NCBI GenBank assembly: GCA_018970395.1
Contig: JAGWWM010000018.1
Span: 1-42,740, forward strand
From: Bacteroidota bacterium
Lineage (GTDB): Bacteria; Bacteroidota; Bacteroidia; Chitinophagales; Chitinophagaceae
DNA length: 42,740 nucleotides
Direction of reading: 5' to 3'
In this document: positions 31,915-41,418 of the stretch, one piece after another
Layout of the letters: each line of letters begins with the position of its first letter
Position numbering within the stretch: the stretch's first letter is position 1
The notes under the pieces: generated by a model
Seen by the model: only the letters and a program-made list of their open reading frames with translations
Database searches by the model: none
Told to the model about the DNA's origin: nothing
Translations under genes and position numbers: made by a program

Positions 31915-34014
31915 TTATCTAAATTTTAACCCCGTAAAAAATGTAAATGGTTGCGCAGGGCCATAGATATAATTGCTGTCTCTGTTTTTCCCCCGGTCGA
32001 AGTCTGACTGAAAATCATTCAGAAGATTTCTGATGCCTGCAAAACATTCGAGCCAATAACCCGAGTTCCACAACTCGAAAGTGTAATTTATTTTGAGATT
32101 TATTTCTGAGAAGGGACGTGTATTAATCAACGCATCATTTGGGAAATTTTCAGCACCCCCAACGTGTAGCACTTCCATAGATCCTGTATAAACATAGTTG
32201 ATATTTGCCTGCCATTTTTTATTGAAGAAGCATTGCAGATTTGCAAATCCGTATGTTGAAGGGGTTCGGAGAAAATTGCGTGTAGGGGCTATTCCTTCTA
32301 TGTAGGCCACCGGCTCCGTAAAAAGATTGCGTTGCAATGTAAATCCGCTTTCCAGCTGAATTCTTTTTTTATAATTCGCCCTTACTTCAAGCGTAAGTCC
32401 ACGCACTTTAGCAGCACTTCCATTTCTTTTTTCAAAGATCAATCCGAAGGGGTCGTTCCCTTTTTCTTCCAAAACAAAAGCATGTTGTAATCGGGTTGAA
32501 AAAGCTTCCAGGGTAAATCCGGCAATAAAGTCTGCACTTGCTTGATCATAATTGAAAGAAGCACTCCAGCTCTGCGCATATTCTTCTCTGAGTTGGTCTG
32601 ACAATTGCACTCTTGAAACGCCTCCTGCAGCAAAGGCAATATGAAGATCGGTGTCAAATGCCTGCGGTGCCCGAAAGCCGGTCCCATAACTCAATCTAAA
32701 CTGTGTGGTTGGCGCAAATTTGTACAGAAGCGCTACGCGCGGACTTCCTACCCAATGAGATAGAAAATTATGTCGGTCAATCCGAATACCAGAAAGCAGA
32801 TTGAGCTGCTGACTGATATCCCAGTCGCTTTGAATAAAGGTGCCCCAGTTGCGAGTATGCTGACGAATGGCGTAACGGTAAGCGGGAATAACATCGTTTA
32901 CTTTTTCAGACAGGTATTCGCTGCCGATAGTGAGTACGTTGCGGGTTTTAAAAATGTTCAACTGATGATTCAGTTGAATGCCTCCCTGCAAAGACGTGGT
33001 AAAGGAATTTCCGTAAGGCGGATTGCTGAAATGAGCGGAAATATCGGCTGGTATATCGGGTAAAATGCCCGTATAATGACTACGGTCGGTATGTTGCGCG
33101 CCGGCAAAAAAGATAAATGAAGATTGGCGGTTGTTGAAGTTGATTTGATAGTCCATATTGGCGAGAGCAATATGATGGGTTCGCTCTTCTGCCTGTTGTC
33201 TTTTTTCTACCGGAATACCGGTCATTTCTCCTCCTGAACGATATTCATTGATATAACCTGCATTGAATTCAATTTTTTGATGGGGAGAGATTTTGTAAAA
33301 ACTGTTCAATCCTGCCGCTTTGCTTTTCAGTTGTGAGAGTTCAGAGAAGCCGTCGTTGTTTGCGTCATAATACGCGCGGTTGCGGGTGTTGAAAAATAAA
33401 GTAGTGCCTGCCTTGCCATTTTTATTCATCACCGTTGCGTTGCCTCCGGTTATCCAGTCGGGCGACTGATTCCCGGTATGCTGATAGAACGATTGTATTT
33501 CAAAACCATTTTTTTGAGTGCGGCGGGTAATGACGTTGACTGTACCACCGATGGCACTTGAACCATACAAGGAAGAACCTCCGCCTCGGACGACCTCAAT
33601 ACGTTCAATCATGTTGGCAGGAATCTGCTCCATGCTGTACAAACTCATCAGTGGACTGAATAGCGGCCGGCCATTGATGAGTATCTGACTGTACCCGCCC
33701 TGCAGACCGTTCATTCTCAATTGGGTATAGTTACAGGTTTGACAATTGGTTTCAATGCGTAAACCCGGTTGGAATTTTAATCCTTCCGCTAAATTACAGG
33801 CCTGCAGATTATATAAAGTTTTTTGATTGATGACACTAACGATTACAGGACTTTCGGTTTGTCTTTTATAGGTACGTGTTCCGGTGATGACAACTTCCGA
33901 GAGTACTTTATTTTTCGGTAAACTATCCGAATCGGTTGTGGTTTGTGCCGGAGATACTTTTGCCGAAAATAATAAACCCACCACCGCTGTACATAGGAGA
34001 TAATCTTTTATCAT
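31915..34014 (-). CDS. TonB-dependent outer-membrane receptor
   Basis: A complete 699-residue receptor. The signal peptide is about 1-24 (SPAQ), the TonB-box-like VVITGTR is at 41-47, and the plug runs to about 165 with the CxxC NCQTC (Cys91, Cys94). The 22-strand-type barrel includes YGTGFRAPQAFDTDLHIAF, a conserved strand of ferric-siderophore/cobalamin receptors, and LRANYKKRIQLESGFTLQRN-like strands. The C-terminus ends FFTGLKFR. There is no N-terminal carboxypeptidase-like domain and no SusD partner, so it is not a polysaccharide locus. Its plug almost equals that of the gene at 1-669. The substrate is unknown; no cobalamin riboswitch was seen in the short upstream gap. Confidence 0.93.
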   Translation of the reverse strand: MIKDYLLCTAVVGLLFSAKVSPAQTTTDSDSLPKNKVLSEVVITGTRTYKRQTESPVIVSVINQKTLYNLQACNLAEGLKFQPGLRIETNCQTCNYTQLRMNGLQGGYSQILINGRPLFSPLMSLYSMEQIPANMIERIEVVRGGGSSLYGSSAIGGTVNVITRRTQKNGFEIQSFYQHTGNQSPDWITGGNATVMNKNGKAGTTLFFNTRNRAYYDANNDGFSELSQLKSKAAGLNSFYKISPHQKIEFNAGYINEYRSGGEMTGIPVEKRQQAEERTHHIALANMDYQINFNNRQSSFIFFAGAQHTDRSHYTGILPDIPADISAHFSNPPYGNSFTTSLQGGIQLNHQLNIFKTRNVLTIGSEYLSEKVNDVIPAYRYAIRQHTRNWGTFIQSDWDISQQLNLLSGIRIDRHNFLSHWVGSPRVALLYKFAPTTQFRLSYGTGFRAPQAFDTDLHIAFAAGGVSRVQLSDQLREEYAQSWSASFNYDQASADFIAGFTLEAFSTRLQHAFVLEEKGNDPFGLIFEKRNGSAAKVRGLTLEVRANYKKRIQLESGFTLQRNLFTEPVAYIEGIAPTRNFLRTPSTYGFANLQCFFNKKWQANINYVYTGSMEVLHVGGAENFPNDALINTRPFSEINLKINYTFELWNSGYWLECFAGIRNLLNDFQSDFDRGKNRDSNYIYGPAQPFTFFTGLKFR

Positions 34015-34129
34015 TTTCTTTATTTCGGTTATGCTTCAAGCTGTAGTATTTAAAAAATAGAATTCTGTAAAAATATACAATCCCTTCCTTGTAATGTTTA
34101 ATTGTCTCATAAAAAGGGAGGAATGATGT

Positions 34130-35149
34130 CTAAATAACATTTACCTCCCGCTCCAGCATTACACTAAACTTATGGATCACTGAGGCTTTAATTTCCTCAC
34201 TTAGGGAAAGCAGTTCTTTGCCGGACGCATTGCCATAATTGACCAGCACGAGCGCTTGTAAAGGATAGCAGCCCGCATCACCGTTTCGATATCCTTTCCA
34301 CCCGCAGGCTTCAATTAACCAACCAGCTGCGAGTTTATAAGAGCCATCGGTATTTTCATACCCCACCAGATCGGGATATTGTTTTTTTAAATCATGAAAT
34401 TGTCCGGCATTTACTGAAGGATTTTTGAAAAAACTTCCCGCGTTGCCAATTTTTGCAGGGTCAGGTAGTTTGGAAGACCGGATTCTAATAACCGCATCAG
34501 AAATGTTTTTTACAGAAAGGGATTCCACTTTCATTTTTTCAAGTTCCTGCTGAATTGCACCGTATGCGATATTGAATTCAGGATTTTTTTTCAAGCAAAG
34601 GGTAACCGAAAGCAGGACGCACTGATTTTTCAATTCATGTTTGAAAACACTTTCACGATAACCAAATTTGCAGTCTTTTTTATCGAAGGTAACGATGCGC
34701 TTTTCGCCAATATGATATGCTTCAAGGGAATGAAAAACATCTTTGAGCTCTGTTCCGTAAGCGCCGATATTTTGCATGGGTGCGGCACCGGTGCTGCCGG
34801 GAATAAGACTTAAATTTTCAATGCCACCCCAATCCCGGTCAACTGCATACAGCACTAGCTGATGCCATGGAACCCCGGCTCCTACCTTGAGCATCACACT
34901 GTTTGCATCTTCGTGAATGGCTTCTATTCCGCCTATTTCATTTTTAAGCACATAACCATTGAAGTCGCCGCAAAGTAAAATATTGCTTCCTCCTCCTAAA
35001 ACGAGTCTTTCTGCTACGCGCAATTCCTTAATGTCATCAAAAATTTCCTGCACTTCCTCCCGGCTTTTGAAGCAAATAAAATAACGTGCAAATGCTTCTA
35101 TGCCAAAAGTATTATATGGCTTTAGAGAAATATGCTGTCCGGGATACAT
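34130..35149 (-). CDS. murB: UDP-N-acetylenolpyruvoylglucosamine reductase
   Basis: About 339 residues; the flavoenzyme that reduces UDP-GlcNAc-enolpyruvate to UDP-MurNAc in peptidoglycan synthesis. FAD site: RLVLGGGSNILL, then ENLSLIPGSTGAAPMQNIGA. KFGYRESVFK carries the Tyr/Arg typical of type I MurB, and KIGNAGSFFKNP the catalytic Ser. The C-terminus, AAGWLIEACGWKGYRNGDAG, is the substrate domain. ATG 35149 gives MYPGQHISLKPYNTFGIE, close to the family start; ATG 35179 would add ten residues and cannot be excluded. Confidence 0.95.
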   Translation of the reverse strand: MYPGQHISLKPYNTFGIEAFARYFICFKSREEVQEIFDDIKELRVAERLVLGGGSNILLCGDFNGYVLKNEIGGIEAIHEDANSVMLKVGAGVPWHQLVLYAVDRDWGGIENLSLIPGSTGAAPMQNIGAYGTELKDVFHSLEAYHIGEKRIVTFDKKDCKFGYRESVFKHELKNQCVLLSVTLCLKKNPEFNIAYGAIQQELEKMKVESLSVKNISDAVIRIRSSKLPDPAKIGNAGSFFKNPSVNAGQFHDLKKQYPDLVGYENTDGSYKLAAGWLIEACGWKGYRNGDAGCYPLQALVLVNYGNASGKELLSLSEEIKASVIHKFSVMLEREVNVI

Positions 35150-35212
35150 ATTGCAAACATCCTGAATTTTATCATACAAAAAAATGATTCGTTGATGAGG
35201 TGCAAATTAAAA

Positions 35213-35243
35213 TTTGATTTTCAGTAGTCCCGCTCTATTTTTG
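35213..35243 (+). promoter_or_regulatory. Promoter of the OmpA-family gene
   Basis: TTTG (35213-35216), 19 bp, TATTTTTG (35236-35243): an exact consensus match. The leader would be about 75 nt. It lies in the gap that divides it from divergent murB. Confidence 0.65.
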
Positions 35244-35323
35244 TATAAGAGGATGATATATGGATTCTGATGAATCCTTATTTGTCAAATACTAAAACCA
35301 TTAATGTCAATTAAATTTATTGT

Positions 35324-36988
35324 ATGAAAGCCATTGCATGTATTCGACTTGTTCTGCTCATTGCAGTTTCATTTCTTTTCAATTTCGCAGTCATGGCACA
35401 GAGTTATGACTGGAAAGATGAGTCACTTATTCCGAATGCCGGCAAAGCCCAGCATAGTGAGTTTCTCAAACAACAATATCCTTTTCCTGCCAAACCCAGA
35501 AATCAGTGGGAGGTTGGGGTAAGTCTAGGAAATGCCGGCATATGGGGGGATGTTACTTCCCGGATCCCCAATTTCGGTTGGGGCGTAACCGTTCGTAAAT
35601 CACTTGGTTACGTACTGTCTATGCGTCTGGCATATTCTGGTGGAGTGACGCGCGGCTTGAATTGGCAGCCTTCATTTAATTATGGGAAAAATGCAGCATG
35701 GAGCACTCGCTACGGAGCCCCGGTGAATTTTAATGTGGGTGGAACCATTACGCAAGTCATGAGTACCAATCCGAATATTCCTTTTACTGCAGCAGACAAT
35801 GATCCCGTTTATTATAATTACAGAACTAATATTCATCAGCTCGCAGTACAGGGTATAATCAGTTTAAATAATATTCGTTTCCATAAAGACAAAACAAAAT
35901 TTTTGGCCTATGCTATTGGTGGCGTTGGTGCTATGATCTATGATACGCGTGTTAATGCGCTTGATGCAAACGGAGCCAGCTATGAAACATTATTCAGAGA
36001 CGTAGCCAATCGTTATGATCGCACGAACAGCAATCGTAGAAATATTCTGAGAGATCTTCGCGAGGGGATGGATGACACGTATGAAACAGCTGCTCAATCT
36101 AATACCAACTCTGGTCGTCAGTTGTTTGGGCAAAGATTGTTGCCAACCATTCAGGGAGGTTTGGGTATTGCTTACAAAATCAATAAAAATCTGAGCGTTG
36201 GACTGGAGTCTGTTTATACCCTAACCAAAGATGATTTACTTGATGGTCAAGGATGGCAGGAAGCTCCATTGGGAGATGCAGTAAATACCCGTAGCCATGA
36301 TATCTGGCATTACACCAGTGTAAGCGTTAACTACAACGTAGGCAAACGAGCTGTAGCGCCGCTTTGGTGGTTGAATCCGCTTGATTTTATTTTCAATGAA
36401 GTGCAGTCACCCAAACACATGAAGATGCCTAAAACGATTCTGGAAGATACCGATAATGATGGGGTAACCAATCAATTTGATCTTCAGCCGAATACTCCTG
36501 CCGGTTGTCCGGTTGATGCACGCGGGGTAAGCAGAGATACAGATGGAGACGGAGTGCCTGATTGCAAAGACAAGGAATTGATTACACCTACACAATGTCA
36601 GCCGGTGAATGCAGACGGTGTGGGTAATTGTCCGGATCCCGCTTGTTGTAAAAGTCCGGGTGGCGGCGCTCATTTACTGAACACTTGTACTTTAACCAAT
36701 CTTCCTTCCATCAGCTTTGCAGGTCAGTCTGAAACCTTGTCATCTGATGCGAAAGTATTACTGGGATATATTGTCTCTTCTTTGAAAAACAATCCTAATT
36801 GTAAAGCGATTGTTTGCGGATCTGTTTCAAAAAGCAAGAGCGGACAGACGATCGGTCAAAGAAGAGTAGATGCTATTGTGAAATATTTGATTGAGAAAGG
36901 AGGAATTAGTTCGGATCGTGTAGCGGCTCAGTATGATTGTGCGGAAGGAGATACTTCAACAGTTGAAGTAAGAGCGGAACAAAAGTAA
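35324..36988 (+). CDS. OmpA-family outer-membrane protein with TSP3 repeats and atypical OmpA domain
   Basis: 554 residues: signal peptide (about 1-25, VMAQ), a beta-barrel-like region to about 360, Asp-rich calcium-binding thrombospondin type 3-like repeats (DTDNDGVTNQFDLQ, DTDGDGVPDC, about 383-420), a Cys-rich linker (CQPVNADGVGNCPDPACC) and a C-terminal OmpA-like domain (IVSSLKNNPNCKAIVCGSVS, IGQRRVDAIVKYLIEKGGI). The last domain keeps the Arg region of the peptidoglycan contact (GQRRVDAI), but the usual GHTD segment with its Asp reads CGSVSKSKS, so cell-wall binding may be weakened or changed. It is monocistronic, with its own promoter and terminator. Confidence 0.88.
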   Translation: MKAIACIRLVLLIAVSFLFNFAVMAQSYDWKDESLIPNAGKAQHSEFLKQQYPFPAKPRNQWEVGVSLGNAGIWGDVTSRIPNFGWGVTVRKSLGYVLSMRLAYSGGVTRGLNWQPSFNYGKNAAWSTRYGAPVNFNVGGTITQVMSTNPNIPFTAADNDPVYYNYRTNIHQLAVQGIISLNNIRFHKDKTKFLAYAIGGVGAMIYDTRVNALDANGASYETLFRDVANRYDRTNSNRRNILRDLREGMDDTYETAAQSNTNSGRQLFGQRLLPTIQGGLGIAYKINKNLSVGLESVYTLTKDDLLDGQGWQEAPLGDAVNTRSHDIWHYTSVSVNYNVGKRAVAPLWWLNPLDFIFNEVQSPKHMKMPKTILEDTDNDGVTNQFDLQPNTPAGCPVDARGVSRDTDGDGVPDCKDKELITPTQCQPVNADGVGNCPDPACCKSPGGGAHLLNTCTLTNLPSISFAGQSETLSSDAKVLLGYIVSSLKNNPNCKAIVCGSVSKSKSGQTIGQRRVDAIVKYLIEKGGISSDRVAAQYDCAEGDTSTVEVRAEQK

Positions 36989-37009
36989 TTACAACTTTAT
37001 TTTCAATTC

Positions 37010-37043
37010 ATAAGGCAGCTTTTACGGCTGCCTTATTTGTTTT
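37010..37043 (+). terminator. Terminator after the OmpA-family gene
   Basis: ATAAGGCAGC (37010-37019) pairs perfectly with GCTGCCTTAT (37027-37036) around a 7-nt loop; TTGTTTT follows. Confidence 0.88.
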
Positions 37044-37053
37044 AAGCCCATTA

Positions 37054-37800
37054 TTACTGAGAAGCTTTCTTAACGGCTAATCCGATAGTTTTGATGAGCT
37101 CCGGGTCTTTTTCGATGGCAGTTCCTACTACAATTAAATCAGCACCCGCAATACAAATCTCATATGCTTTTTCAGGGTGATTGATGCCGCCTCCAACGAT
37201 CAGAGGAATGTCGATATTTCCTGCGACAGCGTTGATCATAGAAACGGAAACCGGTTTATCGGCACCGCTGCCGGCGTCCATGTAAATTAGTTTCAATCCC
37301 AGCATTTCTCCGGCCATAGCCGTACAAACCGCCAGCGCGTTTTTATTGGAAGGGATAGGGGAGGAATGGCTGATGTAGGAGACGGTAGTCGGGGCGCCGC
37401 CATCAATAAGTACATAGCCGGTGGGAATGATTTCAAGTCCGCTTCTTTTTACAACCGGTGCAGAGACGACATGTTGACCAATCAGCAATTCAGGATTCCT
37501 TCCCGAAATAAGAGATAAGTATAATAAGGCATTGGCCGCCGGCGTAATTTGCGCGGGACTTCCGGGAAAAAGCACCACCGGAATATCACAACTTTGTCTG
37601 ATCGTTTGAACCAATAATTCCAGATGCGGTGCAATCATTAGACTTCCCCCAACAAAAAAATAATCTACTCCGGATGTGTTTGCCAAAGTTATCAGCGATG
37701 GTAAAGTTGCTACATCTGTTTTGTCAGGATCAATCAATACGGCAAACGCTTTTTGTTTATTTCTTTTCTGTTCCAGTAATCTGTTATAGATAGTATTCAT
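37054..37800 (-). CDS. pcrB: Geranylgeranylglyceryl-phosphate synthase family protein (PcrB-like)
   Basis: About 248 residues, a TIM-barrel prenyltransferase that joins a polyprenyl diphosphate to sn-glycerol 1-phosphate. FAVLIDPDKTD (first strand with the Mg-binding Asp), YFFVGGSLMIA, PVVLFPGSPAQITPAANALL, LIYMDAGSGADKPV and PLIVGGGINHPEKA are diagnostic. ATG 37800 (MNTIYNRLLEQKRNKQKAFA) is preferred over ATGs 3 and 12 codons upstream. Bacteroidota enzymes of this family make ether-linked prenyl-glycerol phosphates like archaea; the chain length cannot be read from the sequence. Nothing next to it adds context. Confidence 0.93.
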   Translation of the reverse strand: MNTIYNRLLEQKRNKQKAFAVLIDPDKTDVATLPSLITLANTSGVDYFFVGGSLMIAPHLELLVQTIRQSCDIPVVLFPGSPAQITPAANALLYLSLISGRNPELLIGQHVVSAPVVKRSGLEIIPTGYVLIDGGAPTTVSYISHSSPIPSNKNALAVCTAMAGEMLGLKLIYMDAGSGADKPVSVSMINAVAGNIDIPLIVGGGINHPEKAYEICIAGADLIVVGTAIEKDPELIKTIGLAVKKASQ

Positions 37801-37939
37801 TTCCTGCATATAAATTAAAAGACTATTGATGTACAAAGGTCAACAAAAGTAATCGGACGTTACTAAATAAAACAAATCAGATAACCAAATAATTCGACTT
37901 TATTTTTTTTAAAAAACCTTTTTTTCGAACAATTATTGA

Positions 37940-37948
37940 TTTTCCACA
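37940..37948 (+). promoter_or_regulatory. DnaA-box-like 9-mer upstream of nrdJ
   Basis: TTTTCCACA, the same 9-mer as the one upstream of dnaA, lies just before the putative nrdJ promoter. In E. coli DnaA binds at nrdAB, so control of nrdJ by DnaA is conceivable. Confidence 0.3.
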
Positions 37949-37967
37949 GGTTGTTGATATTTATCAT

Positions 37968-37998
37968 TTTGAACTTACCCGTTTTAAAAATAGTTTCG
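37968..37998 (+). promoter_or_regulatory. Candidate promoter of nrdJ
   Basis: TTTG (37968-37971), 19 bp, TAGTTTCG (37991-37998, one mismatch to TAnnTTTG). The start codon is about 52 bp further. Confidence 0.5.
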
Positions 37999-38049
37999 TT
38001 GTCCACTACAAAATTTATTAACCCCTAACCAAAACCAGGATATAATATT

Positions 38050-41000
38050 ATGGCCGCAAGAAAAAAACAAGCGCAACAACTGACCTTCGAACGTCGGTTC
38101 ACCAAGGAAGGAGTGTCTCCTTTCGACATGTTCGAATATGATTACAGAACTTCAGTAATCAGAAACCCTTCAGGAGAAGTGGTATTTGAAATGAATAACG
38201 TGGAAGTGCCCAAACACTGGAGTCAGATCGCCACCGATATTCTTGCTCAAAAATATTTTAGAAAAGCAGGTGTGCCGCAGCCCGATGGCACTACAGGTCG
38301 TGAAACATCTTCCAAACAAGTTGCCCATCGCATGGCACATTGCTGGCGTGTATGGGGAGAACGCAACAGCTATTTCCGGACCGCTGCTGATGCACAGGTC
38401 TTTTATGAAGAACTGGTGTTTAGCATTCTCAACCAAATGTGTGTGCCCAATTCTCCGCAATGGTTCAATACCGGATTGTATGAGTGCTATGGTATTAAAG
38501 GCAAGCCTCAGGGGCATTATTATGTGGATGGGAAAGATGGTCAGCTGAAAAAATCTACTTCAGCTTACGAGCGTCCTCAGCCTCATGCTTGCTTTATCCT
38601 AAGTGTAAGCGATGATTTAGTGAATGAAGGCGGCATTATGGATCTTTGGGTGCGTGAAGCAAGAATCTTTAAATATGGTTCCGGTGTGGGCACCAACTTC
38701 TCTCAAATAAGAGGAGAAGGAGAAAAACTCAGTGGAGGTGGTTCTTCCTCCGGACTCATGAGCTTCCTAAAAATCGGAGATCGTGCTGCAGGCGCTATCA
38801 AAAGCGGAGGCACTACCAGAAGAGCAGCTAAAATGGTTTGTCTGGATTTAGATCATCCGGAAATCATGGACTTCATCAACTGGAAAGTAGAAGAAGAGAA
38901 AAAAGTAGGAGCCCTTATTGCTGCCGGTTATTCTCACGATTATGAAGGAGAAGCGTATCGTACGGTTAGTGGACAAAACTCAAATAATTCTGTTCGTATC
39001 CCCAATGAGTTCTTCGAAAAATTAGAGAAAGGAGAAGACTGGGAGCTGAAAGCCAGAACAGACGGAAGGGTGATGAAAAAAATTCCTTCCCTCGAAGTAT
39101 GGAATCAAATTGCCTACGCTGCTTGGCGTTGCGCAGATCCCGGCACGCAATATGATACTACGATCAACGAATGGCACACTTCGCCCAAAGGTGGACGCAT
39201 CAATGCATCCAACCCTTGCAGTGAATATATGTTCCTCGATAATACAGCCTGTAATTTGGCTTCCATCAACCTGCGTACTTTATTTGATGAAAAAACGCAG
39301 CATTTTGATGTGGAAGGTTACGAGTACCTGATTCGTTTGTGGACTGTTGTGCTGGAAGTGTCTGTTCTGATGGCGCAATTCCCTTCTAAAGAAGTGGCGC
39401 AATTATCCTACGACTATCGCACACTCGGATTAGGCTATGCGAATCTGGGTTCTATGCTGATGGTAATGGGTATCCCTTACGACAGTGAAGAAGCGCGCGG
39501 TATTGCCGGCGCATTATCTGCGATCATGACGGGGATCTCTTATAAAACTTCTGCTGAAATGGCTTCCTTCCTTGGAGCATTTCCAAGATACGAGGAGAAT
39601 GCCTCTGATATGTTGCGTGTGATGCGTAATCACCGTGCAGCAGCTTATGATGCGGAAGATGCTTATGTGGGATTAAGCATTAAACCGCTTGGTATCAAAG
39701 CCACTTATTGTCCGGATTACCTCTTGAAGAGCGCCTGCAAATCCTGGGATGATGCAGTTGCATTAGGAGAGCAATACGGATACCGCAACGCACAAACAAC
39801 GGTCATCGCTCCCACCGGTACCATCGGTCTGGTGATGGATTGCGATACTACCGGTGTAGAGCCTGATTTTGCATTGGTGAAATTCAAAAAACTGAGCGGG
39901 GGTGGTTACTTCAAAATCATTAACCAGTCTGTTCCTGCGGCGCTTACCAAACTAGGATACAACGCAAACGAAATTCACGCCATCGTAAAATATGCAGTAG
40001 GTGCAGCTTCTTTAAATGGCGCACCCTTCATCAACCCGCAAACGTTAAGTGAAAAAGGGTTCATTGCCGAAGAAATCAAAAAACTCGATGCCGCCATGGC
40101 AAGCGCTTTTGAAATCGGTTTTGTGTTCAATAAATACACGTTGGGTGAAGAATGCCTGCAAAGACTTGGCTTTAAAGAAGAAGAGTACAACAACTTTGAA
40201 TGGAGTTTGCTGGAAGCGCTTGGCTTTACGGATGAGCAGGTTGATGCTGCCAATGATTATATCTGCGGCACTATGACCGTTGAAGGGGCTCCCTACCTGA
40301 AAGAAGAACATTATCCGGTATTTGATTGTGCCAATAAATGCGGTAAGAAAGGAGAAAGATACATTCATCACAGCGGACATATCCGCATGATGGCTGCGGT
40401 ACAGCCTTTCATCAGCGGTGCGATTTCCAAAACCATCAATCTTCCCAACGAGGCCAGCATTGAAGAGATTGCGGATGCATATCTGATGAGCTGGAAGCTC
40501 GGACTGAAAGCCTGTGCCTTATATCGTGATGGATCCAAACTCAGTCAGCCTTTGAGTACGAAAGGAGACAAGAAAAAGAAAGTGGTAGATGAAAGTACTG
40601 CTGCTGAAGCCATCTCTGAAAGTCCGATGGTGGACATGGCGAAGCTGACGGTAGATGAGCTGATGGAAGAACTGAACAAACGGGTACAATCTTCTCCCGA
40701 TACTAAACTCAAACGCCAGTTGGCGCGTATTGTGGAAAGAAGAAAACTGCCCACTAAACGCAGAGGTTTTACGCAAAAAGCGAAGATTAACGGACAAGCG
40801 CTCTTCCTGCGCACCGGTGAATACGGAGACGGAACATTAGGGGAAATTTTTGTGGATCTGGCGAAGGAAGGAAGTACCCTTAGGAGCCTGATGAACAGTT
40901 TCGCTATCGCCGTATCGGTTGGGCTTCAATATGGGGTTCCACTGGAAGAATATGTAGAGAAATTCATCTTTACCAAATTCGAACCCAGCGGAATGGTGGA

Positions 41001-41415
41001 TCACCCGAATATTAAGAGTACCACTTCGATTGTTGATTTTGTATTCCGTTGCCTGGCTTACGAATACTTAGGAAGAACGGATCTTGTACATGTATTGGAT
41101 AAGCCCGAGCTTGGCAATACCGGAACCGACGACTGGGATGACATTCCCACCGGCCTGGAGTATGAAAAAAAAACGGTTGAACTGAGCGATGTACGGGTAG
41201 TGAGCATGAATAATGTAACGCCTACCACTCCTAAGTTGCAAAAACAGCCTGTCGGATTGAAAATGGAAGCCTCCTCCGGTCTGGATGCACTCAATCAGGC
41301 AGCCAAAAGCATGCAAAGCGATGCACCTGCTTGTAATGTGTGCGGACATATCACCATTCGCAGCGGCACTTGCTACAAATGTCTGAACTGCGGCAACAGC
41401 ATGGGTTGCAGTTAA
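38050..41415 (+). CDS. nrdJ: Vitamin B12-dependent (class II) ribonucleoside-diphosphate reductase
   Basis: 1121 residues; reduces ribonucleotides to deoxyribonucleotides using adenosylcobalamin to form the thiyl radical. It shows CVPNSPQWFNTGLYECYG, PHACFILSVSDDLV, FKYGSGVGTNFSQIRGEGE, SGGTTRRAAKMVCLD, the active-site loop NPCSEYMFLDN with the radical Cys390, and TVIAPTGTIGLVMDCDTTG. A C-terminal extension ends in a Cys-rich zinc-ribbon-like tail (CNVCGHITIRSGTCYKCLNC), as in the long NrdJ forms. No class I nrdAB is present here. It depends on cobalamin, which may be taken up by a TonB receptor, though neither of the two here is proven to do so. Confidence 0.96.
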   Translation: MAARKKQAQQLTFERRFTKEGVSPFDMFEYDYRTSVIRNPSGEVVFEMNNVEVPKHWSQIATDILAQKYFRKAGVPQPDGTTGRETSSKQVAHRMAHCWRVWGERNSYFRTAADAQVFYEELVFSILNQMCVPNSPQWFNTGLYECYGIKGKPQGHYYVDGKDGQLKKSTSAYERPQPHACFILSVSDDLVNEGGIMDLWVREARIFKYGSGVGTNFSQIRGEGEKLSGGGSSSGLMSFLKIGDRAAGAIKSGGTTRRAAKMVCLDLDHPEIMDFINWKVEEEKKVGALIAAGYSHDYEGEAYRTVSGQNSNNSVRIPNEFFEKLEKGEDWELKARTDGRVMKKIPSLEVWNQIAYAAWRCADPGTQYDTTINEWHTSPKGGRINASNPCSEYMFLDNTACNLASINLRTLFDEKTQHFDVEGYEYLIRLWTVVLEVSVLMAQFPSKEVAQLSYDYRTLGLGYANLGSMLMVMGIPYDSEEARGIAGALSAIMTGISYKTSAEMASFLGAFPRYEENASDMLRVMRNHRAAAYDAEDAYVGLSIKPLGIKATYCPDYLLKSACKSWDDAVALGEQYGYRNAQTTVIAPTGTIGLVMDCDTTGVEPDFALVKFKKLSGGGYFKIINQSVPAALTKLGYNANEIHAIVKYAVGAASLNGAPFINPQTLSEKGFIAEEIKKLDAAMASAFEIGFVFNKYTLGEECLQRLGFKEEEYNNFEWSLLEALGFTDEQVDAANDYICGTMTVEGAPYLKEEHYPVFDCANKCGKKGERYIHHSGHIRMMAAVQPFISGAISKTINLPNEASIEEIADAYLMSWKLGLKACALYRDGSKLSQPLSTKGDKKKKVVDESTAAEAISESPMVDMAKLTVDELMEELNKRVQSSPDTKLKRQLARIVERRKLPTKRRGFTQKAKINGQALFLRTGEYGDGTLGEIFVDLAKEGSTLRSLMNSFAIAVSVGLQYGVPLEEYVEKFIFTKFEPSGMVDHPNIKSTTSIVDFVFRCLAYEYLGRTDLVHVLDKPELGNTGTDDWDDIPTGLEYEKKTVELSDVRVVSMNNVTPTTPKLQKQPVGLKMEASSGLDALNQAAKSMQSDAPACNVCGHITIRSGTCYKCLNCGNSMGCS

Positions 41416-41418
41416 TGC

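Larger units (their letters stand above)
37801..38049. other. Intergenic region between pcrB and nrdJ
   Basis: 249 bp without an open reading frame. It holds the diverging pcrB and nrdJ promoters, a DnaA-box-like 9-mer and A/T tracts. I saw neither a B12-riboswitch pattern nor a pair of NrdR boxes. Confidence 0.5.

Noticed and set aside
34015-34129. Possible cobalamin riboswitch before the second TonB receptor
   Set aside because: The gap is only 115 bp and shows no B12-box or the multi-helix core.
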